From contig NC_073692.1 in the NCBI RefSeq assembly GCF_029784155.1, positions 234,068,503-234,132,502 on the forward strand: a DNA stretch of 64,000 nucleotides. The letters are read 5' to 3'. Within the stretch, counting starts at the first letter, position 1, and every line of letters starts with the position of its first letter. A program made the position numbers and the translations under genes. Positions 33,361 to 44,193 of this stretch are shown piece by piece. The notes under the pieces were generated by a model that was not told the origin of the DNA, did not search any database, and worked only from the letters and a program-made list of their open reading frames with translations. This stretch comes from Uranotaenia lowii. Its lineage: Eukaryota > Arthropoda > Insecta > Diptera > Culicidae.

Positions 33361-33828
33361 TGTGGAACCTCTGCCTCGATGATTCCACAGTCGCTGGTGC
33401 TGTCTACTGCCTTCCCGTCTAATGAATGCCGGTTGATGGGCGGTGGAAGTAGGTATCGGCCGGCGGTGTGAACCTTTTTGGATGACCGGCAAGTTGCCGC
33501 GTGGCGAGTGGAATCCTCGCTGCGTTGTCGCGGTTCACTGGCTGGGGGGATCGACCAATGTGAGCGCGTTCTGTTGAATATCGACGAACTCGGCAGGATG
33601 ATGATTTTGTGACAACCCGTGTGCTGCGATGGCTACCAAGCGAGTTTCCAGCAACGATGTAACCGGTGTTGCGGATCTCTGTTCAACGGAACAAACACAT
33701 TTCGATTCACCTTCTGCTTCGCCTTATCTTCACCCTACGTACCTTTTAAGTAGTAAATCTCGTCACCACAAGCACACCTCAACTTTCCTATGCCGTTTCA
33801 AGACCGTATGGGCTATGTAAAGAGGGCT
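33361..33828 (+). other. GC-rich block with a weak candidate ORF
   Basis: This segment is clearly GC-richer than the flanks. ATG 33629 (MATKRVSSNDVTGVADLCST, 63 codons to 33820) has a purine at -3 and G at +4, but no recognisable domain or convincing splice donor. It may be a 5' exon, an untranslated exon or just unique DNA. Confidence 0.25.
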
Positions 33829-34670
33829 GATTAACAATTAGGATACTAGTTTGGGGGTTTGCAAATCTAATTACCAAGAACACTAATCGACCCGCGAGCT
33901 AAATTAGACGATCTTGCCTGTTCTTATTACCAAAGGTAAATGAAATGGAGAGTCTCTAAAGCCCTTCGATGGATCAGATCTGGCTCAACTTCGCACCGGA
34001 ACTACCCGATACGATAGAATCCAATCACGAAGTTAAACGATTAACTCCATTTTCGCGAATGCTCGGATAAGCCTTGTCTTCCCCTTCGGAGATCCATTCC
34101 AGGGGCCTAACTTTTTCTCTCGTCAACCTAAGGTGTACGAAAATATCCCGAAAGAGGTCATTCAACTGACGCCAAACAAGAATGTGGTGATGATCTTCGA
34201 AAGTAAGCGGCTTAAGCCACGTTTTCGCCAAGACTTGTGTCGTTACGAAGAAAAGTCATTGCTTTTAATGATTGATCGCTAAGGGTGGCTCTCTGAATTT
34301 GTAATTTGGAAGTTTTGATGTCACGTTTATATTACTATAAGGGAATATTTTTAAGTTAGCTCTAGTTATCTACAGTTTCAGATTAAATGTAAAAAGATTT
34401 AATGTTTTTCGTTGTATATTAAATTAAATTAATATCTTTAATCTGATGTACCCGTTACATGTATAGGGAAATTGAGGTTCAAATTTTGGCCTTCTTCAAC
34501 TTTATTAGGGCAAAATGATAGGATGTATTGACAGTTCTGAACGAACACCATCTTAACAAGCGACTTCAGCCCTAACCTCATATCATGTGAGAACAGAAAT
34601 GATTTTCGAGGAGGGCAAACGCGATTTTCCGCTATTAATATTGATAAATTCGCCCTGTGGAAAAGCGCCA
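33829..34670. other. No gene recognised
   Basis: Mixed composition, short ORFs only, no repeat structure recognised. Confidence 0.35.
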
Positions 34671-34997
34671 TGTGGTGTGTATGGCCCACGATTCCCCACA
34701 AGCTTTGATTTGCAAATTGGTTGCGTTTGTGTGACTTATTGATGTTTCATAAGAAAATCCTTTTCCACGTGGAAGAACATGACAAAACTAAGATCATAAG
34801 CGCATGAGCATATTTTTGTTATGAGCTTTAGGTTACCCATCGAATGCAATTAAAAGAAGAATATAATGCGTAGTTAAGTCCATGTCACATAGAAAAATAT
34901 GCATGAGCAAAACGACGACGATGACAGTTGTATTGAAATTTTTATCTCCACACACATCTGAGATATTTAAAGTGACCCACGTTTCCCCATTCTCCCC
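34671..34997 (+). mobile_element. Truncated copy of the GGGAGAGTGGGG MITE family
   Basis: Matches the right third of the 7753-8663 copy (ATTGGTTGCGTTTGTGTGAC, then ATCTGAGATATT) and ends CATTCTCCCC followed by TA at 34998. The left two-thirds are missing. Confidence 0.8.
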
Positions 34998-34999
34998 TA

Positions 35000-35661
35000 C
35001 TGAAAGAAAAAAAAATCAGTATATGGTCAAGCTTCTATTCAAAATTCTCCTCACTCTTTTCAACACCTTAGAAACTTTCTTCCTATGGACTTTCCGTCTA
35101 TCATTTCAAATCTATAATACTCAACGATAAAGCCGCTCAAAATTTCCAAAAAAGAACCATGAATTTGCAACTTACCGGTAGATTTGTTGGCATTCATTAG
35201 AGAAAATTTCCTTGAACACAACAGGGGTGTGAGTAGTTAAGGTTACTCAGTCCTTTGTAACGTGGAGACAGGCAGGCTACCTAATCTTCGTAGGTGCCTG
35301 TTCGTCTCTTTCCGTAGGCGACCAGGTAGTGCATATCCGGCTTGTTGATGGATGGAGGCTGGAAGATGTGCACATGCGAGCAGTGGAATGCTAAGAAGGA
35401 AGCACACTTGCCTACGACAGGATTTCTTTTCGAATGTGTAATATTGCCTGGTAAATGAATTCAAACGTTTATCTGTTGATAGTTTAAAATATGAAGGTAA
35501 TAACAATACTACGCGACAAAAAAAAAATTAACGATAAACAATTTAATTGCTGGAGATGATGTAGCATTAGGGTATCCTGATGTGATAATACATCTAAACG
35601 AATCTCATTGTGAACGAGATTACGTAATATCATAACCTTCTTTGTGATATCGCATCAAATA
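35000..35661. other. No gene recognised
   Basis: The part around 35220-35420 is GC-richer and may be a repeat remnant, but it could not be assigned. Confidence 0.3.
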
Positions 35662-35763
35662 GTCATTGTTTTCCTCATTTGACATTGATTTTTTTTTGCA
35701 TTTCAAAAAGCTTACCTTTTTGAAATGAAAAAAAAATCAATGTCAAATGAGGAAAACAATGAC
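35662..35763. repeat. Near-perfect 48-bp-arm hairpin with 5-base loop
   Basis: The left arm 35662-35710 and right arm 35716-35763 are complementary apart from one extra base; the arms begin GTCATTGTTTTCCTCATTTG and the loop is CTTAC. The very low divergence implies a recent origin. Confidence 0.9.
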
Positions 35764-36059
35764 ACGCAATACGGAGCTCAGCTCTATTTGTGAACTGTAT
35801 AAAAATGTAAGCAAACCCACAGCTTCAAATATAATTTAATTTTTTTTTTGGAAATTCGGCCCATATGCATCACCGGTACAAAACAAACTCTTTTATTCCA
35901 AATAGCCGAGTACCTCATGCTTCGTAGACTGCCTCCGTTAGGAGAAATCTGTGACAACAAATACGGTGAAAATATTTTCCACATGTTAAATCCTTAAAAA
36001 ACAACACGTCGATTGATTTTCTGCGATTTTCTAGTGAGTCCAAATCAACCAGTCTACAC
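35764..36059. other. Spacer, nothing recognised
   Basis: Nothing recognised. Confidence 0.35.
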
Positions 36060-37200
36060 AAGGCTCGATATTCTAGCATATCTTCTTGCCAGCCAAGGTT
36101 TCTTAAGGCATACCTCTTTTTTGAACTGATTCAATTACATTCTTTTGAATGTTGTAGTATGGTTGCCACACAATACTGGCGTATTCGATAGTGGTTCGGA
36201 TAAGTTCAACATAAATCGAGATGATAGTGTAAGGACTGACAAATCCTACTAACCATGCCGTACATGAAATTTGCTTTGGCAACGCTTGTTCGATATGTAT
36301 CGAAAAACTGAGTTCTGCATCCAACCAACACTACGTCTAGATCATTAACTGAGGATTTTCATGTTACGGAACAGTTGTTTTCAAAACATTAATCGTGCAC
36401 TTTGTTGTTCATTTTTCCTAGAAAAGGTGACCATGCTGCATTTTTAGGCTTTGATTTTCAAACCAAAATTTCTACAACACTCAGAAAATCTGCCAATCGC
36501 ATTCTGTAGAACCATACAATCCGAACAGGAAGGGACATTTTCAAATTATCTGCGTAGATAATCACAAACACGTCTCGCAGTACTTCAGGGAACTCGTTAA
36601 TTACAGTAATTAAAAGAATGGGTCCCACGTAACTCCCTTGTGGTACGCCGTTGTTGACCAGAAATACTCGCATTTCCTAGCTTTACAAATTAAACTCTTT
36701 TTATCCGATACAAAAGCATACATTGTAGACTAACACCGGTGATATCATTTTTGCACAGAACTGACAGAAGAGCTTTAATTTTGCCTGTATATATGACATC
36801 TACTTGCGAACCCTGCGTCATCCATTGAAAAGTTCGGGAAACAAATTTTGCAATTAGTCACAGATGATCGCTCTTTCAAAAATCTATGCTAGACATTTGA
36901 CATCTATTTTTTTTCAAGCCATTAATACATCTGGTCTTAAATTATGCTTTCGAATATTTTAGGTATAGCAGAAAGAATTGTTACCCCTCGATAGTTTATA
37001 GCGGGCAGTTTTGAACCATTCTGGTGAATCGGCAAAATGTGTGAGATTTTCCATAATTTTCTAACAAAAGAAGCTGAAAAGAACAATTGTAGAGGCCTTC
37101 AATAGTGTTTACATGCAGTTTTTAAGGAACGAATTTGGAATACCACCAGGTCCCCTTCCATTGAATTCGAGTTGCGAAATTTTCTGCCGTAGGTTGTCAA
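36060..37200 (-). pseudogene. Decayed LINE reverse transcriptase (Jockey/CR1-like)
   Basis: Minus-strand remnants in the expected RT order, on several frames: a PGGIPN motif near 37150, a piece resembling NYRGVTILSAIPKIFES near 36940-37000, NNGVPQGSYVGPILL then IIYADNLKMS (36458-36673, where the catalytic YADD has become YADN), and a C-terminal part YASIVWQPYYN with VIESVQKR (36103-36324). Many stops and frameshifts. No tail or target duplication seen. Old, inactive insertion. Confidence 0.7.
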
Positions 37201-37474
37201 AAGGTCGTGACTGGCAATTCTTACTCTGGAACCAAATCATTTACGTTGTAAATGCTGCGAAATTATTTGGCAAATAATTCTGAAGCATCATCGAAAGTAC
37301 CCAGCAAACATTTAAGGAGGTATATCGCAGGAACAACAGAATTATTAAAACAATTTTATCAGATGAAAAGATTGTATTAAACTTACCAAAATAGCAAAAG
37401 TGGAGGCGATATATTAACAATGACAAGATTCCAACGATTCGATTTCCCCACAAAATGCAAAATATACGATAATT
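37201..37474. other. Spacer, nothing recognised
   Basis: Nothing recognised. Confidence 0.35.
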
Positions 37475-37543
37475 CCCCGATCGAGATTTGCACTTCAGTC
37501 CTCCGAGTTCGCAATCCGGTATCTTACCACGATGCCAAATCAT
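37475..37543 (-). ncRNA. tRNA-like remnant
   Basis: On the minus strand TTGGCATCGTGGTAAGATAC resembles a tRNA box A/D-arm, followed by a possible anticodon arm (CCGGATTGCGAACTCGG) and a degenerate box B (GTGCAAATCTCG). The T-arm is broken, so this is at most a tRNA-derived SINE piece or pseudogene. Confidence 0.35.
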
Positions 37544-37893
37544 CAGTTGATAAGATCCACGCTATAGCTCTATATGTGAGATTTTCTTTTTACGAACCGG
37601 TCAAAGGAAGAAAGGGGGAGATATCGGATAGAGTTTCAATCGATGGACCGCCTATTTATCGTAAATCATTTCACTCAAATCGTAAATGTCAAATTAGCAT
37701 ATTCCCAACTTTTTGGAGACATATTTATGAATTGACTAAACTGCTATTCGACTCAACTATTTTTAGGCAAAGCTTGTCGTAAATGAATGATAGAAAATCA
37801 CTCATTACCAACATGGTTATTGAAAATGTCTTAATATTCGGTTTGGATTATCATTTCTATTACGATTTCATGTAAGCTGAGTATTTAAACTTA
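37544..37893. other. Spacer, nothing recognised
   Basis: Nothing recognised. Confidence 0.35.
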
Positions 37894-38811
37894 TACGATG
37901 AGGGAAATAATAACAGTAGCACTATGTGTTTTGCTTGTTAAAATATGAAGGATTGAAAATCACCAAAATTTTCGTCTATAATTTGTTTTGAATTGTTTAA
38001 CGGATAAATCAAGCATAAATTTACTTTTTTTTTGACGTAGCAATTGGCTTTGATGACCAAAAATACGAAAAAAGGGTGCGAAATAAGAATAGTACCACTT
38101 GTGTTTTTCAACAAAAACAAGATTATTTCTAAAAATAAAAATGATTTTTGAATTTCTAAGGCGTTCACATGGAACCAAATATTTATTTATTGACCCAAAT
38201 CATCCAACACACCTTAATTAATCCCGGATATTTGAAAATGGGCATCAATTCGGTTTAATTGCTAGATAGTGCTGCCATCTATGACTTAAAACCGGAGAAA
38301 TAGTGTTTGACTATTTAAAACCTTTAGTATTTTTAAATTTGAAGGCTGTTTTCTGGATTCAAACTTAGCCTCAAATCTATGTTTCATCGTTCTGCGTCAT
38401 ACCAATGAATGTTAATGAAGATATCAAGCAATTTGATAATGTATTATAGCTTAAATATCAAATTCCTTAACGCTAGAGGAGCATCTTTTAAAACTAGAAA
38501 ACTCCTTAAAATGCAGTTATCTATTCAAATAACTCGTAGAAGCATTATTATTCACTGTTACACAGTAAATTTTTAGAAATAATCTTGTTTTTGTTGAAAA
38601 ACACAAGTGGTACTTTTCTTATTTCGCACCCTTTTTTCATATTTTTGGTCCTCAATGCCAATTGCTACGTCCAGAAAAAAGTAAATTTATGCTTGATTTA
38701 TCCGTTAAACAAGTCAAAACAAACTGTAGAAGAAAATTTTGGTGGTTTACAATCATTCATATTTTAACAATTAAAACACACAGTAGTACTATTCTTATTT
38801 CGGTCACTGTA
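37894..38811. mobile_element. Second palindromic Tc1-type foldback MITE, with a longer centre
   Basis: Same family as 11537-12250. The left arm (about 37894-38150) shares the internal GCGAAATAAGAATAG block and AACGGATAAATCAAGCATAA; the right arm (about 38460-38811) ends CGGTCACTGTA. Arms are diverged from each other and from the first copy. The centre (about 38165-38455) is unrelated sequence not present in the first copy, so it is either an insertion or a replaced loop. Confidence 0.75.
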
Positions 38812-40953
38812 TTAAAATGATTAGAATAATTACAAAACCGACATTGTACATTACAATCATCGAGTTGTTGTTTAGAATAATATGAAATATGAATATGAAA
38901 TTTGAAGAAAATTGGTAAAAAAGTCTTACTATACGAGACGTTATTATTTAACTCAGAAATAGGACGGCAAAGCATGTAAGTTGTAACGTTTTCATTCACT
39001 TTATTTTGATGATCAAATTCTGTAATTTATTTTGTTTGATTTATTCCTGGACATGTTCAATTGCATAATAAATCGTACGGTCCCATTATTGCAATTGTGC
39101 AATTTATTTTCCCAACGACCTCAATTTCCAGAATCAGGCGACAAACTCCTTGCGTTTACGTCAATTCCGAGTCCTCCCTTGAAATGTGAAAGGAACCCCC
39201 AATTTGATTCGGGAGAAAACAGCGAATGTTGCACAATTTCAGCAGCCAAGACCCATAGCTAGCTGCTACATATGTTCTGTTGTCCATTCCCTGCTGCCAG
39301 GGTCAATTAATTGTCCCTTATCCAGTTTGTTCGGTAACCTCCGAATGCTTTTGAGGGATAAATGGAAGTCGGGCGTGTACAGGATCTTTCATTGTTATTA
39401 CGCCATCCGTCTTCGGGGAGTTCATTCGTGGACCCTTTCACTTTCTTTCGGATGGCGAGGCCGTATCATATACTACTTGCACAGTCTCAACTACCCGTAA
39501 CCTCCCGTAGCCATAACTTAATTTAGAGCAGTCGTCATCGAATCATTCGTTGGCCTGGGACAGCGGGCAGTTTCTCACCTGTCAGCCTCAGACGCTGCCC
39601 GTCAGCGTTGGACGAGTTTTTTTTTCTTGACCAAATGTACAAAAACTGTGGAGACAAACCTTGAAAATTGAAAAGTGAACCGTTGAGGCAGGATTTATTC
39701 CATGGAGCTGAACTGTTTTTTACTCTGTCTGTCTTGAAAAAACTCAGCCAGTTAATATGTCTATTTGGGTAAGCATTTGAAAAACAGCGTGTTATTTAGG
39801 AAAAAAGCGATCCCGTGGTCATTCAAATTATGGTTTCATGAATTTCACAAAACATATAATGTATCCATTTCTCTGATTTTAAAATTAAATTTAAACACTT
39901 CAATCAAATTTATCGATTAAAAACAAATTGTACTCTACACAATCACAACACCACTCATAAATGTAAATTGAATAAACTACATTGTTTTCACATTATACGG
40001 TCAATTCACTGTTATTAAACCTTAATAATTTTTCTCCTCCAGCTACATCCTGTCGATAGCTTTGAAGTTTTCGGCTCGGATCGTTTTTACATCATCTGTT
40101 AAATGGTACCCTGTGCACCTGAACTGGGATCACTTTCAAGCTTCTTCCTTTCTTTCCGATCAAGCCAATTGTGGTAAGATACCGAACGTGGTCGCAAACA
40201 AAAAGAAAATTGAAAAGAAAAATTTTCTCATTCAGCTTGAGCTTTCTGCTTGGTTTTTTACACTTTCGTAAAGGACTGGACCGGTATATTGCAAATATCG
40301 ATGTAGACAATTGGATCGACAAGAAAAGTGAAAGGATCTTTGGCCAATGGTCAAGGAAAAATATCTCCCTTCCCGATCAAGAGACACCCATTACGTCAGT
40401 CCTTGACAAACTTCGTGATTTTTTTTTGTGAAAAGAGTTAATTCGATCAACGATTGGGAATGATTGTGATATGAGCATTTATGTGGGATTTTTTATTACT
40501 GAATTTCAACATAGGTTTGAAACATATGACTTTTTCAAAAATTAATTCACATTTGAGAAGAGACTGGGATATATTGATTAGACTGAGTCGATTTGGGGTC
40601 ATTTTTTAATTTCTCAAACCCTAGGGTCTCAAATGTTTCGTTTTGGTTCAAAACTCCCCCATGATTTTTTTATGCAGAATTTTGAAGTTTCGTTTACTTG
40701 AGTAGATTTGAACTTAAAAGTTTGTATGGAAAAATTGAATATTTTGTATTAAAAAATCAACATTATTTTTGTTTCCTCTGTGGAAGCGAGCTTGCTGATA
40801 GTTTTTGTGCTAATTTATAAATTCTTAATTCTCAAATAATAATTTAGTATCATATTAGACTAAAAAAAGGTATTAGATGTTTAACAGGGGTATGTTTTCT
40901 GGCACTGATAAACAATAAATTCAATTGACACTACTGCTGGGTGCCTAGCGAGG
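38812..40953. other. Unique-looking DNA without a supported gene
   Basis: Less AT-rich around 39080-39620 and 40040-40440. ORFs of 60-104 codons with no domain or splice pattern that can be defended. Confidence 0.35.
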
Positions 40954-40955
40954 TA

Positions 40956-41105
40956 GGGTAACGGGATTATTTTGGACCAGGGGATCTATTTTGGACCAGG
41001 GGACCTATTTTGGACCACCTTGTCTAGCTCTCTCTTTAAGCAACTAATCATGAAATTTTTCAACAAATACAGATGATCCCCTGGTCCAAATAAAATCCGT
41101 TACCC
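40956..41105. mobile_element. Short TA-flanked MITE, 150 bp
   Basis: TA at 40954-40955 and 41106-41107. The ends GGGTAACGG... and its complement are inverted over about 30 bases and both include TTTGGACCAGGGGAT. Near the left end TATTTTGGACCAGGGGA is tandemly repeated two to three times. Confidence 0.75.
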
Positions 41106-41838
41106 TATTGCATGACTACCTTTCATGCAATACTTCGCGGCCCTTCTTGGATTTTTTTTTACTTTTTTGTCCCTCAATATAGGCAACACACCCAGTAGCA
41201 TTTTTCCAAAAAATATGCGTAGGTGATGGAAAAGTTGATTACAAGAAATAAAAAAAAAATCAAATATATCGGCTCACTGAAAGACCATGCTTTCATTCAC
41301 GTTTGAAATTATGGGTGCCTAAATAAATACATTTTTGTATCGGAGGTTGACGTATTTTTGCCTTGTTCTGTTCTTTGGGATTTTCGGTTGTTGGCATACT
41401 CAGCCCTTCTAAGATGTTCAGCAGTTACGAAAATTTACATTGGAGGTTAAAAGTGCTTACTTTTTAGAACAAAAAATTTGAATTGGATAAAAAATATTCA
41501 AATGAGTCGAAAAGTGTACACCAGTTTTGGACGACTCTTCCCAAACTAGAAAAATCAGAAGGAAAAAACATTGTTTTCAGTTCGGCTTTCGAGTGTAATA
41601 CGCTTTAGCTAATCACGCTTCACTCGTTAACCGAGTTTACACTAGCTGTATGCAGGGTTGCCAATATGCCTGATTTTTCAGGATTTGCCTGAGTTCTTGA
41701 GTCCCATCCTGATAACCTAGGCTTGCCAGATTCTTTCAGAAAAAAGCGGGACACAGCCGAAAAAAGCGGGACATTTAAGAATCTTTTTGTAGAGTACGAT
41801 TGTGGAGTACGGTAGTGTATATGGTTTAATTTAATATA
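41106..41838. other. No gene recognised; small repeat pieces
   Basis: AT-rich. Near 41735-41780 a short direct repeat (AAAAAAGCGGGACA) occurs twice just before the retroelement fragment. Confidence 0.35.
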
Positions 41839-42938
41839 TTGAAAATCTATGTTAAAAGATTGGTTAAAAATTTAGAAGAATTTATATCAGGGAATGCAAA
41901 CTATCGCTTTGTGAGACTACCATTTGGTTTGTGCAATGCACCCGATATCTTTCAGGAGATTCTACAAACCATAGTTTTAGATGGGTGTGATGGAACGCGA
42001 AACTACTTAGATGACATATTGGTGTACGGTCGAACAAAAGAAGATCACGATACGAAACTGGATAAAGTTCTACAATGCCTTCAGAATCATAATGTAAAGA
42101 TAAATTCATCAAAAAGTGTGTTTTCCAAACAGTCGGTAAAATTTTTGGGATTTTCTCTATCAAACGATGGGTTGCGAATAGAGGACGAAAAGATGAACGC
42201 AATCAAAACTTTCAGACGACCAGAATCACAGCATGAAGTGAAGAGTTTTCTAGGACTAGTCAATTTCACTGAGAGATTTATCATTAATCGGGCTGATAAA
42301 ACTGAAAAAAATGAGGAATCTTGCAAAATCCAATTATTTTTAGTGGACACAGGATGAGGAGAAGGAGTTCCAAGAACTAAAAACAAGAGCATTGAAGGAC
42401 ATTATTCGATTGGGATATTTTAAGGATACTGATAATACTGAGCTTTTTGTAGACGCATCACCAATTGGTTTAGGCGCTGTACTAGTTCAATATGATAGAA
42501 ATAGTATTCCAAGAATAATATCAAGCGCTGCCAGAGCCCTCACTCACGTAGAAAAAAAAATATGCACAGACGCACAAAGAATCTTTAGCAGTTGTTTGGG
42601 GAATCGAGAGATTTTCGTTTTATTTAACCGGCAAACATTTCATAGTCAGAACAGACTCAGAGCAAATGAATTCATTTTTGGGAATACTCATAGAATTGGT
42701 AAAAGAGCTGTTTCAAGAGCGGAAGCTCCAAGTTTTTGATTTCGAAATCAAACGAGTTCCCGGTCATTTTAACATAGCAGATGCTCTATCGAGGTTGATT
42801 GACAAATCCCAAATAGACGAACCCTTTGATGATGATAGCGAGAAACATTTATTGTATGCGAAATGGAAATGGAGGATCACCACACTTTTCTCCAAAAAAT
42901 CAAAGAAACCCCTTGTAAATCTCGTTTCCATGTGCTGA
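41839..42938 (+). pseudogene. Ty3/gypsy-type pol fragment: reverse transcriptase and RNase H
   Basis: The first frame (41839-42357) contains FVRLPFGLCNAPDIFQ and NYLDDILVYG, the catalytic YxDD of Ty3/gypsy reverse transcriptases, then VKFLGFSLSNDGLR and KSFLGLVNF of the connection region. After a frameshift near 42310-42350 the RNase H region follows (LFVDASPIGLGAVLVQYD at about 42430, ALTHVEKK at about 42540). Another shift occurs in an A-run near 42555, and VPGHFNIADALSRL at about 42760 closes the domain. Protease, integrase, the N-terminal part of RT and LTRs are absent. Truncated, frameshifted, inactive. Confidence 0.9.
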
Positions 42939-43363
42939 AATATGAATGTTTTGCATCACGCATTTGTAAACATTGAAATTTCATTCATCCAAACATTTAT
43001 TTTTAGCTTCCAGATTTTTTCCTAGTATTATTTAACTCCTAAATGTATGCAGCATCCTGCAAAATGTGAAAATTAGTTTTTACAGATCAAAAAATTATTG
43101 CAATTGGTTTTTTCATGCGTCTTTAAGGTTTTTAAGGCATCGCAAATATAGAAATATATTAAAAATTTTAAATTTTCATACTATGAACACGAATTTTTAT
43201 TTGAAAACAAAGTTTGTTTCAGGTTACCCCGTTTTCAAAGGAGGCTGAAAATCGCATGTTTTTAGAAAATTAAAAATAACTAAAGAAACGAAAAATTTTC
43301 CTAACTACGCTAATTTATTGTCCCATCATCCTTAGAATTTTTTATGAATAAGGGTTAGGATTA
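42939..43363. other. No gene recognised
   Basis: AT-rich spacer. Confidence 0.35.
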
Positions 43364-43741
43364 AAGTCTGCTTCATTTAATATTGGAACAAATTCTTTTG
43401 CTCATTGTGGCGCTCCTAGTGGACGGATTTGGAAACTTTTTTCACCCACGTGTCGGGAAATTCATTACCTTTCACCATGTATTTATGTCATAACACCAAA
43501 CGATAGCATTTTGTAAACAACCGCCATGGAAGCCGAACGGAGAGATCAAATTGTGCACAGTTTTCTTACGAGTACGAGTACGAGAATTTCTTCGAAACAG
43601 CAATGAATAATTTTTTTAATTTTTTTTTATGAAAGAATAAAGAAAATGCTACATTTGTATGAAAAACAAATTATGAATTCGTTAATAAATGACTGAACTA
43701 CACGCAATTGTTTGTGTTCCAATATTAAATGAAGCAGACTT
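43364..43741 (+). mobile_element. ITmD37E internal-deletion MITE, 378 bp
   Basis: TA at 43362-43363 and 43742-43743 flank perfect 27-base inverted ends starting AAGTCTGCTTCATTTAATAT. Inside, ATG 43526 opens the first 14 codons of a transposase (MEAERRDQIVHSFL) and the sequence then jumps to AT-rich 3' flank. It is a deletion derivative of the same family as the adjoining minus-strand transposase. A 70-base segment (43498-43567) is identical and inverted to 44124-44193. Confidence 0.85.
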
Positions 43742-43744
43742 TAC

Positions 43745-44165
43745 ATCCGTCGAACTTGGTCAGCACTTGGTCGTACAGCTTTCGAGCACGGATTCTGGCC
43801 ACATTGTTCTGCTTCAGCGTCCGATTTGGCTGTTTGCTGGCTCGGAATGACCTTATTCCTTCCCGGAGACGAATTCGTCGCACCGTACTGTGAGCGGCCT
43901 GGAACTTATTGGCCAAATCGCGGTCTGAAAGATTGGGATTCCTCTTGACGGCCTTGATGACTTTCCCACGCAGTTTCCGGTCGACAGTTCCACTCCGACG
44001 CTTCGAATGCGGCTTCCGAGCCGTCGTCAATGTTTCCTTGTACTGCTTGATAACACGCCATACGGTATTTCTGGGCATTTTAAGCTGTTTAGCTAGCTTC
44101 GATGCCGACAACGATGGATTTTCAAGAAAACTGTGCACAATTTGATCTCTCCGTTCGGCTTCCAT
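43745..44165 (-). pseudogene. ITmD37E transposase N-terminal half, cut at the catalytic core
   Basis: ATG 44165 opens about 140 good codons: a bipartite helix-turn-helix DNA-binding domain (SASKLAKQLKMPRNTVWRVI at 20-39 and LSDRDLANKFQAAHSTVRRI at 79-98) and the linker leading to the catalytic core (KLYDQVLTKFDG at about 129-140). The frame stops exactly where the first catalytic MDD motif should follow, at the TA that bounds the neighbouring MITE. The rest of the transposase is not found on the other side of that MITE. Upstream, the match to the MITE's 5' region stops at 44193 and no terminal repeat follows, so this end is truncated too. Confidence 0.85.
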
Positions 44166-44193
44166 GGCGGTTGTTTACAAAATGCTATCGTTT

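Noticed and set aside
43526..43567. Independent small gene starting MEAERRDQIV
   Set aside because: It is the stump of a transposase inside a deletion MITE.
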